DNA of 7,015 bases, taken from assembly GCA_937900305.1 (NCBI GenBank), contig CALCCV010000498.1, positions 1 through 7,015 on the forward strand, given 5' to 3'. A program made the position numbers and the translations under genes. Of the stretch, positions 1 through 5,041 are shown piece after piece (within the stretch, counting starts at the first letter, position 1; each line of letters begins with the position of its first letter). The stretch is from an uncultured Pseudobdellovibrionaceae bacterium (lineage in GTDB: Bacteria > Bdellovibrionota > Bdellovibrionia > Bdellovibrionales > Bdellovibrionaceae). The notes beneath the pieces are model-generated. The model did no database searches, was not told the DNA's origin, and saw nothing but the letters and a program-made list of their open reading frames with translations.

Positions 1-26
1 AGTTCAGACGTGTGCTCTTCCGATCT
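1..26. other. Residual Illumina TruSeq adapter (artefact)
   Basis: The first 26 bases end in GCTCTTCCGATCT. They match the reverse complement of the TruSeq adapter that begins AGATCGGAAGAGCACACGTC. This is library-construction sequence, not genome. Genomic sequence begins at about position 27. The match is from memory of the adapter sequence but is exact over its whole length, and the partner adapter sits at the other end in the expected orientation. Confidence 0.97.
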
Positions 27-28
27 TC

Positions 29-88
29 GACGTAGAGATTGTTTTTTTCGACTCCGGCGTTGGGGAATTTGTTAAAAAGCGTTTGTGA
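29..88 (+). CDS. 3' end of an unidentified gene (partial)
   Basis: Right after the adapter one frame reads DVEIVFFDSGVGEFVKKRL and then TGA at 86-88. The alternating hydrophobic and charged pattern and ordinary codons look like a genuine protein C-terminus. The other two plus frames give an immediate TAG or a Cys/Arg/Trp-rich string. The 5' part lies off the contig, so no family can be assigned. The terminator-like hairpin that follows directly supports a gene ending here. With only 19 residues, chance cannot be excluded. Confidence 0.4.
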   Translation, partial: DVEIVFFDSGVGEFVKKRL

Positions 89-114
89 TTTTGCACCTCG
101 TCGCAAACTTTTTT
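81..114 (+). terminator. Putative intrinsic terminator of the upstream gene
   Basis: GTTTGTGA (81-88) pairs with TCGCAAAC (101-108) in an 8-bp stem with one G-U pair and a 12-base loop. Six T (109-114) follow directly. The stop codon of the partial upstream gene lies in the left arm of the stem. The stem has moderate GC and the loop is large, so strength is uncertain, but position and shape fit a rho-independent terminator. Confidence 0.45.
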
Positions 115-161
115 AAAAAAATTCTCTCTCTACTTTTCCCTTTGAAGATATCAGAGGATGG

Positions 162-184
162 TGCCATAAGAAAAATTTATGGCA
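162..184. promoter_or_regulatory. Perfect interrupted dyad, possible operator or leader hairpin
   Basis: TGCCATAA (162-169) and TTATGGCA (177-184) are perfect reverse complements separated by 7 bases. The half-site TGCCATAAG, with one extra base matching, recurs at 299-307. A two-fold dyad with a downstream half-site upstream of an exported-protein gene fits a dimeric regulator's binding site. No T tract follows, so it is not an intrinsic terminator. If transcribed, it could instead form an 8-bp RNA hairpin. I do not recognise the regulator. Confidence 0.4.
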
Positions 185-378
185 AGTCATTTTGAGCGGT
201 TCCAAAAAAGCACCGATTTTCAGCTAGATACGGTTTTAGCCAGTGCCGATTTGGGTGGCAGCCCTAAAGTTGCTTAAATCAAAAGCAAAAATTCATTTTG
301 CCATAAGCAAAACTTTCGATCCGGATGCAAATAAATTCCTTGTTCTAACGTATCAACTATTTTAAGTCCCTGCCAGCG

Positions 379-383
379 GGAGG
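379..383 (+). promoter_or_regulatory. Ribosome binding site of the S1 protease gene
   Basis: GGAGG lies 9 bases before the ATG at 393, within the run GGGAGGGA. It is the strongest Shine-Dalgarno sequence in the window and fixes the start of the protease gene. Confidence 0.8.
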
Positions 384-392
384 GAAGCCCTA

Positions 393-1520
393 ATGAAAAC
401 AAGGTCTCTAAAAACAACTGGAACTCTGGAAGCGTCTCTAAAACAATCTGTAAAAAAATCTGCGGGATTCTTATTTGCAAGTGCGCTGGCTCTTGCATCT
501 TTGGCTTGTCAAAGAGGACAAGTGGCTGATTCCTTCAATGGTCAGGCCAATGACCAAGGTATCATTGGCGGCTCTGTCGTTGCGGATGGTCATCAGATTG
601 CAAAAAACACCGTCGCCATTTTTGACGTTGAAGCCGGTGCCTCTTGCACAGGATCTATCATCGCTGAAGATTTGGTGATCACAGCCGGTCACTGCCTCGG
701 CTCTGGTAAACTGCTTTTGGCGTTTGATCGCAATTTCGATCAAATCTTAGAAGTGGTCATGAACGGAACTGAAGAACAGTTCCAAGCGATTCAACCCAAA
801 TTGCGTGGACCCAGTCGAGCGGCCATGCACCCAAACTATATTGAATTTAATAAACAGATTGCAGCTTTGGAAGAACGTCTCCAAGCGGGCGAACAGGTTT
901 CTGAGGAAGAGATCAGCGCTGTTGTCGAATCAACGGATCAAGGCGACATGCTGCTATTGAAATTTGACGGTGGTTTACCTGCTGGTTTTGAACCTGCCAA
1001 ATTGTTAGCGCAAGACATTCAATTGGCGATCGGTGGAGACGTGACTCTGGCCGGATATGGATACACGAACGGTGTCACTCACGCAAGTGATGATAAACTT
1101 CGCCAAGTGTCTGTAAAAATTGAAAATCCCACTCACGGCGCTTTTGAAGTGTTGATGAACCAAAAAAGCGGCAAAGGAGCTTGCCACGGTGATTCCGGTG
1201 GACCTGCTTTTTTCGCGATCAATGGCGTGAATTACCTTTTTGGTGTCACATCTCGCGGTTACAAAGACGATGCTGATGACTGTTCGCAATTCGCGGTTTA
1301 TTCGAACATGGTTGCGGCTCACGACTGGATGGAGTCTGCGAAACAAGAATTGGCTCAGCCAGCTCCCCCTCCCGTAGATGAAGTTCAACCTGATTCTGGA
1401 GTCATCGGTGGACCTGCCAACTCAGGACTTCGCGGCGCTCTGAATGCGGGTCTCCTGCAGCACCGAAACAATGTTGTGCTATTTCCGTTGCGATCACCAG
1501 GGGTTTTGAACCGCCACTAA
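393..1520 (+). CDS. S1 (chymotrypsin-fold) serine protease, predicted lipoprotein
   Basis: This is a 375-residue secreted serine endopeptidase. A basic N-terminus and hydrophobic stretch (about 24-38) end in SLAC, so Cys39 is the likely lipidation site and the protein is probably membrane-anchored outside the cytoplasm. The mature-type motif IIGG lies at 57-60. The catalytic triad is His100 (TAGHC), Asp185 (GDMLLLKF) and Ser268 (CHGDSGGP). Cys85 and Cys101 match the usual disulfide around the His. The residue six before the Ser, which is Asp in trypsin, is Gly262, so Arg/Lys specificity is unlikely. An insertion of roughly 25 residues (about 151-182), Glu/Gln-rich and probably helical, separates the HPNY motif from the Asp. 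After the domain (about 320) come a Pro-rich linker and a tail of unknown role whose reading frame may be uncertain. The GGAGG at 379-383 supports this ATG. The gene stands alone on the plus strand. The S1 assignment is firm; the substrate is unknown. Confidence 0.93.
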   Translation: MKTRSLKTTGTLEASLKQSVKKSAGFLFASALALASLACQRGQVADSFNGQANDQGIIGGSVVADGHQIAKNTVAIFDVEAGASCTGSIIAEDLVITAGHCLGSGKLLLAFDRNFDQILEVVMNGTEEQFQAIQPKLRGPSRAAMHPNYIEFNKQIAALEERLQAGEQVSEEEISAVVESTDQGDMLLLKFDGGLPAGFEPAKLLAQDIQLAIGGDVTLAGYGYTNGVTHASDDKLRQVSVKIENPTHGAFEVLMNQKSGKGACHGDSGGPAFFAINGVNYLFGVTSRGYKDDADDCSQFAVYSNMVAAHDWMESAKQELAQPAPPPVDEVQPDSGVIGGPANSGLRGALNAGLLQHRNNVVLFPLRSPGVLNRH

Positions 1521-1587
1521 ATAGATCCACCAATATACAGATCGTTTATACAGATCATTTTTATATCGGTGAAAAAAAATAATAAAT

Positions 1588-1618
1588 CCCGCAGTCTCAA
1601 AGCTGTGGGTTTTTTTTT
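1588..1618. terminator. Intrinsic terminator between convergent genes, probably bidirectional
   Basis: CCCGCAG (1588-1594) pairs with CTGTGGG (1603-1609) in a 7-bp stem with one G-U pair and an 8-base loop. Nine T (1610-1618) follow on the plus strand. On the minus strand the same stem is followed by a T-rich run, the complement of the A-rich 1571-1586. It lies 67 bases after the protease stop and 16 bases beyond the minus-strand gene's stop at 1635, so it can serve both converging genes. Confidence 0.85.
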
Positions 1619-1634
1619 GAGAAAATTCGGCCTT

Positions 1635-3035
1635 TCAGGCACCTTTTTTGAGGATTTTTAAATTCAGCTTTGAAGAGCAGTTGTCTGACAGATTGCCAAA
1701 CTGATCGAGCGCGCGAACTTCCACTTTCACTTTTTCACCGGCGATCGTTGATTCTGGCGTAACAACGACGAGTTTGACTGCGGGACCGGCAGAAAAACTC
1801 ATTTTTCGCGTCGGCAGTGGCGTTTTGGCGGCGTTGAATTGGACGATGCGAACTTCGACACTCTCGGCGACCGTGTTCACGATTTCAAAGTTAGCAACTC
1901 CCTGGCGAAAGCTGTGGGATTTTGCACATTGGGCGGATCCCGTGACCTCGACGCCAAAGGTAGATTCACATTGGTGAACGAGATTTCCGAACTGGTCTTT
2001 AGCCAGCGCCTGGGCGAGGATTTTTTCGCCCACCGTAGCCCTCTCTGGCATTTTGAGATCGATCGAATTGACCTGACCTGGTTGAACCGCGATGGCGGCC
2101 TGACCGACTTCGGCTACGTCCTCGGTGTCTAGCTGGAGCACAAAATCACCCGACAATTTGAGATCTTCGAGTGTCAGAATCGCGCGACCATTCACCAGCT
2201 GCAAGGTCTGTCCCGATAGGGCTTGCTCCGCATTTGTGGCAGCTACGAAAGGTTGAGGGGCTGATTCTGTATTTTTTTGATTTTGAACGGGAGTTCGAAC
2301 GGCCGCGGTGACTGCGGGAGCGACGGGTGTGATCAGAGCTGGCGGAGTCATCGTCACTTCGCTCGTTGGGGGAGGAGTGGTTTCGGTGCTCTCACTGCCG
2401 AGCGGTTTCAAAACCACCTGATGTGGTTTCACCGCATTCAGGGAGGACCAGAGTTCATTGGGATGAGCTTCGTTGAATCTGGAAGGGGACGTCGCCGTTG
2501 ATGAAGAGGTGAGTGTGTTTAGGGCTGGTCCATTTTGGTTTGCATTGGCAGAACCGATCACCGGCGGAGTCGCTTCCGAAGAAAGCGAGGCGGATTGCGA
2601 CGGTTTTGCAGTGAGAGCGGCGATGGTCGCGGCGGGCTTAACGGGCTTTTGCGCTACGGACTGTGGACTCGCCAGTTTCACTTCGCGCAAGGTGCTTTTG
2701 GATTTTGGCGATTCTGGAGGTGTGTTGACCGCAGTCTCGGAAGAGAGAGGGGTGGTGGTCATCTGTTCCTCAGATTTAGGATCTTCAGATCTAGATTCTG
2801 GTTTAGATTCTGGCTTAGATATCGACGCGGGACTCGCCGCCGCAGGAACCGGCGCGGCGGCTTCGACGAGTTGGAAGCCCGGAAGACTGTGCAAAGGCAC
2901 CCAGTCTTGGCGACCTTCCAAGAAGGCTTTGTCTTGCAAGTTCAGCTGTTGCGTAGAAACCATTTTCTTGATTTCGACGAGCGTGAATGGCCCCAAGTAT
3001 TTACTGTCATGAGAGACATAGTAGGCTGTTTGCAT
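1635..3035 (-). CDS. GYF_2-domain protein with disordered linker and two Ig-like repeats
   Basis: This is a 466-residue protein with no named homologue that I recognise. Residues 1-52 fit the bacterial GYF_2 (DUF4339) domain: a YYV start, LGPF at 14-17, a leucine-rich middle and EGRQDWVPL (40-48). Residues of about 57-270 are rich in Pro, Ser, Thr, Ala and Lys/Glu and look disordered, with a short SKPE repeat near the start. Residues of about 276-466 form two tandem units of roughly 92 residues. Each has a G-x-A-x-(F/L) strand, then an A-G/V-G-E-K stretch and the signature DQFGNL followed by a Cys, as in Big/filamin-like Ig folds. No signal peptide or membrane segment is visible, so it appears cytoplasmic, which is odd for such Ig-like repeats. 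It lies 76 bases downstream of the transporter gene on the same strand and is probably last in that transcription unit. No clear ribosome binding site is seen. GYF_2 domains are thought to bind peptides; the role here is unknown. Confidence 0.85.
   Translation of the reverse strand: MQTAYYVSHDSKYLGPFTLVEIKKMVSTQQLNLQDKAFLEGRQDWVPLHSLPGFQLVEAAAPVPAAASPASISKPESKPESRSEDPKSEEQMTTTPLSSETAVNTPPESPKSKSTLREVKLASPQSVAQKPVKPAATIAALTAKPSQSASLSSEATPPVIGSANANQNGPALNTLTSSSTATSPSRFNEAHPNELWSSLNAVKPHQVVLKPLGSESTETTPPPTSEVTMTPPALITPVAPAVTAAVRTPVQNQKNTESAPQPFVAATNAEQALSGQTLQLVNGRAILTLEDLKLSGDFVLQLDTEDVAEVGQAAIAVQPGQVNSIDLKMPERATVGEKILAQALAKDQFGNLVHQCESTFGVEVTGSAQCAKSHSFRQGVANFEIVNTVAESVEVRIVQFNAAKTPLPTRKMSFSAGPAVKLVVVTPESTIAGEKVKVEVRALDQFGNLSDNCSSKLNLKILKKGA
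2792..2820 (-). repeat. 12-base tandem repeat in the linker of the GYF_2 gene
   Basis: The plus-strand unit TAGATTCTGGTT/TAGATTCTGGCT occurs twice and is followed by TAGAT, with one base difference between copies. In the protein it encodes the repeated Ser-Lys-Pro-Glu tetrapeptide at the start of the disordered linker. It is probably a local replication-slippage expansion. Confidence 0.6.
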
Positions 3036-3111
3036 GTGTCTGTATCGACTCGGCGGACTTGAAAGTTGAGTGCCGATTCCTAAAGCTGGACGAAAGCCCC
3101 GGGGTCCATTC
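3036..3111. other. Spacer between the transporter and GYF_2 genes
   Basis: The 76-base gap lies between two minus-strand genes. It contains a CCCCGGGG palindrome at 3097-3104, which has no loop and no T tract. I found no convincing promoter or terminator, so read-through from the transporter gene into the GYF_2 gene is plausible. Confidence 0.4.
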
Positions 3112-4029
3112 TCAGAACAAAAATAAAATTCCTAATCCGAGACAGAAAAAAAAGAGACCGACCAAAAGATAAAGATTTGGCCAAACTTTCAGGCGCCAGC
3201 ATTCAAAGAGGCTGGCAAATACGGGGCTGGTCATGGCAACTGCCGACACCGAAGCCATGTGGCCAACTTTGATGGCACTCAGATACAAAAGCAAAGAGAG
3301 AAAGGTTCCACAAAAACTTGCGACCAACACTTGAATTCGCTCGCGGTGAGTGAGGGTTCGAAAGCCTGTCACAATTCCGATTCGATGGCGCAAAAAAACA
3401 CTGACCAGCGGAACAATGGCGAGTGCTCCGGCGCAACGAATGGCATTCACCATCGCTGGGTGAATTTCCTGTCCAGAGAGAGTGCCGTTGGCAAATGCAG
3501 ATTTAGTGAGCAGCAAACCGCAAGCATCGAGGAAAACGCCAGTGAAACCGAAAAGCAAACCTCGCCATTCCCAGTGGCCATCGGCGCGAAACCTCTCGAG
3601 GCTAAAACTAAACAAGCAGGCCATGAGGCAGACGACGGCGGTGAGTTTGTAAAATGGAAACTCTTGACCGAAAAGATATCGCGAAGAGAGTCCGAGAAAA
3701 ATGGGAGTGAAGCCAAAAATCATCAATGTTCGCGCTGGTCCTATGCGAGTGTAGGCCGTCAGTAAAAAAATATCTCCGATCATCAAGCCCATGGCTCCAC
3801 TGGCGAGCAAGCAAATTAGAATGAAGGGCGACATCGGCAAAGACAGCCGCAAAAGTAGGGCCGTGAAACTAAAGCTCGCGAGGGCAATGAGGGCTTTGAA
3901 GGTGTTCATCCACAAGGTGGAACGCTTGCGAGAAAATTCGGTAAAAAAAATACTCGAAAGAGCAAAGATCATATTTCCGAGAAGGGCCATTGCCAGGGCC
4001 GACTTTTCGAGGAGCGAAGAGTCGGTCAT
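3112..4029 (-). CDS. EamA/DMT-family membrane transporter
   Basis: This is a 305-residue inner-membrane protein with about ten hydrophobic segments (near residues 10-30, 42-60, 69-90, 98-118, 127-145, 155-177, 192-213, 233-251, 259-277 and 284-304). It has the internal duplication typical of the drug/metabolite transporter superfamily. LLTAYTRIGPARTLMIFGFT (89-108) in the first half matches LYLSAIKVGHMASVSAVAMT (249-268) in the second. The family exports amino acids, amines and other small metabolites, and substrates cannot be predicted from sequence. I chose the ATG at 4029 because it overlaps the upstream enzyme's TGA as ATGA, a typical sign of translational coupling. An in-frame ATG at 4059 would add ten residues and a longer overlap; neither has a clear Shine-Dalgarno. 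Linkage to the agmatinase-family enzyme suggests a related substrate or product, but that is inference. Confidence 0.88.
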   Translation of the reverse strand: MTDSSLLEKSALAMALLGNMIFALSSIFFTEFSRKRSTLWMNTFKALIALASFSFTALLLRLSLPMSPFILICLLASGAMGLMIGDIFLLTAYTRIGPARTLMIFGFTPIFLGLSSRYLFGQEFPFYKLTAVVCLMACLFSFSLERFRADGHWEWRGLLFGFTGVFLDACGLLLTKSAFANGTLSGQEIHPAMVNAIRCAGALAIVPLVSVFLRHRIGIVTGFRTLTHRERIQVLVASFCGTFLSLLLYLSAIKVGHMASVSAVAMTSPVFASLFECWRLKVWPNLYLLVGLFFFCLGLGILFLF

Positions 4030-4967
4030 GGAGTCGCGTGGCCCGAAGCCATCAAACACAAAATTTCAAATGCCGCGTCAACGCCGGCGAGGGCGGTGAG
4101 TCCGGCGAGATCGAAGGGTGGCGAAATCTCTACGATATCGGCACCAACGAGAGTTTTCACGTCAAGGGCTCGCAAGAGATGCTGAGTTTCGTATGTGGTG
4201 AGCCCGCCCGGGACGGGAGTGCCGGTGCCTGGTGCGTAGACAGGATCTAAACAATCGATGTCGTAGCTCAAGTACATAGGGCCCTGTGGAAATTTAGGCA
4301 AATTTTTGCAAACCTCAGCCAGCGGTTTGCTGCGAATGTCGTCGACTGTAAAGCGAGGAATTTTGTGTTTGCGAACAAAATCCAAATCGTCGCCTCCGGC
4401 TAGGGGACCTCGCAAACCCAATTGAACGGAACGAGTGGGATCGACCAAACCTTCTTCGACGGCGTGACGTAAAAAACTTCCATGATGAAATTCTTCACCC
4501 CAGGCCGCTGGATAAGTGTCGAGGTGAGCGTCGAAGTGAATCAAACCGACGGGTCCGTAGGTGTTTTTCAGAGCTCGCAAGATCGGGAGAGTGGTTGAGT
4601 GATCACCACCGACTGAGATGAATTTCTTTTTCGCGGCCGTCAGTTGGGTCACAAAATTTTCAATTTTTGCGTAAGTCTGCTCTCGAGAGATCGGGACGGT
4701 GGGGCAATCGCCGATGTCGGCACAGCGAAGGGTGTCGAAGAGGGAAACTCCCCGTGACCAACTGAAGCTGCGACCGAGACTTGAGTAGTCGCGCACCGAC
4801 GTGGGCGCAAAGCGGGCTCCGGGTCGATAGCTGACTCCGCCGTCGAAGGGCAATCCGAAGAGAGCAACGTCAAAGTCCTCGTTGATATTCGCGATGGGCA
4901 AACGAAAAAAAGTTTTAATGCCTGAGAAGCGCGGAAAGTCACGACCACTGAGCGGTTTGTATTCCAT
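4026..4967 (-). CDS. Agmatinase/arginase-family ureohydrolase
   Basis: This 313-residue enzyme hydrolyses a guanidino compound to urea and an amine, using a two-metal centre (normally Mn). All ligand motifs are present: GGDHS (His123), DAHLD (Asp146, His148, Asp150) and SYDIDCLDP (Asp236, Asp238), followed by the family signature APGTGTPVPGGL. The N-terminal GLPFDGG and SYRPGARFAP motifs and the length match agmatinase, guanidinobutyrase and related enzymes rather than classical arginase. The nickel-dependent guanidine hydrolases belong to the same family, so the substrate is not settled and I give no symbol. The start is the ATG at 4967, six bases after AGAGG. A TTG two codons upstream directly abuts that site and is less likely. 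The promoter at 4985-5013 reads into it. Its stop overlaps the EamA transporter's start, giving a two-gene coupled unit. Confidence 0.92.
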   Translation of the reverse strand: MEYKPLSGRDFPRFSGIKTFFRLPIANINEDFDVALFGLPFDGGVSYRPGARFAPTSVRDYSSLGRSFSWSRGVSLFDTLRCADIGDCPTVPISREQTYAKIENFVTQLTAAKKKFISVGGDHSTTLPILRALKNTYGPVGLIHFDAHLDTYPAAWGEEFHHGSFLRHAVEEGLVDPTRSVQLGLRGPLAGGDDLDFVRKHKIPRFTVDDIRSKPLAEVCKNLPKFPQGPMYLSYDIDCLDPVYAPGTGTPVPGGLTTYETQHLLRALDVKTLVGADIVEISPPFDLAGLTALAGVDAAFEILCLMASGHATP

Positions 4968-4973
4968 GTTCAA

Positions 4974-4978
4974 CCTCT
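4974..4978 (-). promoter_or_regulatory. Ribosome binding site that fixes the ureohydrolase start
   Basis: Read on the minus strand this is AGAGG, six bases before the ATG at 4967. The alternative TTG codon at 4973-4971 follows it with no spacer, so the ATG is preferred. Confidence 0.65.
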
Positions 4979-4984
4979 GATTTA

Positions 4985-5013
4985 TGTATAGACCATTGCG
5001 TGGACGTTGGCAA
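4985..5013 (-). promoter_or_regulatory. Sigma-70-like promoter for the ureohydrolase/transporter unit
   Basis: On the minus strand TTGCCA (5013-5008; 5 of 6 to TTGACA) and TATACA (4990-4985; 4 of 6 to TATAAT) are separated by exactly 17 bases. Transcription would start near 4978, leaving a leader of only about 11 bases that begins at the Shine-Dalgarno. It lies in the 74-base divergent spacer with mutY. A mutY promoter is less clear: TTGCGT (4996-5001) and TAAAAT (5020-5025) with 18-base spacing is the best I see, and it would overlap this one. Confidence 0.5.
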
Positions 5014-5041
5014 AGTTCCTAAAATTTGCGAGAGTGCCGGC

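Larger units (their letters stand above)
115..392. other. AT-rich leader/intergenic region before the protease gene
   Basis: This stretch holds no convincing gene. A minus-strand frame entering it from inside the protease gene is a shadow. It contains a perfect interrupted dyad at 162-184, a copy of the same half-site at 299-307 and a good ribosome binding site at 379-383. I could not place a convincing sigma-70 promoter: TTGCCA at 298-303 has no acceptable -10 at 16-18 bases, and the TATTTT near 359 has no good -35. I recognise no known riboswitch. Confidence 0.6.

Noticed and set aside
298..336. TTGCCA at 298-303 as a -35 box for the protease gene
   Set aside because: No acceptable -10 lies 16-18 bases downstream. 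The bases there are GC-rich (CCGGAT).
115..392. Riboswitch in the long protease leader
   Set aside because: Only isolated short stems are seen. I could not match any conserved riboswitch core, such as cyclic-di-GMP, cobalamin or glycine types.
1395..1425. A second IIGG-like motif (VIGGPANSG) in the protease tail, suggesting a duplicated protease domain
   Set aside because: No His, Asp or Ser motifs follow, and fewer than 50 residues remain.
1534..1556. Direct repeat TATACAGATC with 13-base period after the protease stop
   Set aside because: There are only two copies, short and AT-rich, with no link to a promoter or element. It is probably chance or a small slippage duplication.
2473..3062. 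Two long plus-strand open frames (179 and 175 residues) opposite the GYF_2 gene
   Set aside because: They are antisense to a low-complexity Pro/Ser/Thr/Ala linker, which leaves opposite frames open. The translations are Gly/Ser- or Arg/Phe-rich without domain patterns, while the minus strand carries clear GYF_2 and DQFGN motifs.
3097..3104. CCCCGGGG palindrome as a terminator of the transporter gene
   Set aside because: It has no loop and no T tract on the minus strand. An 8-base GC palindrome alone is not evidence of termination.
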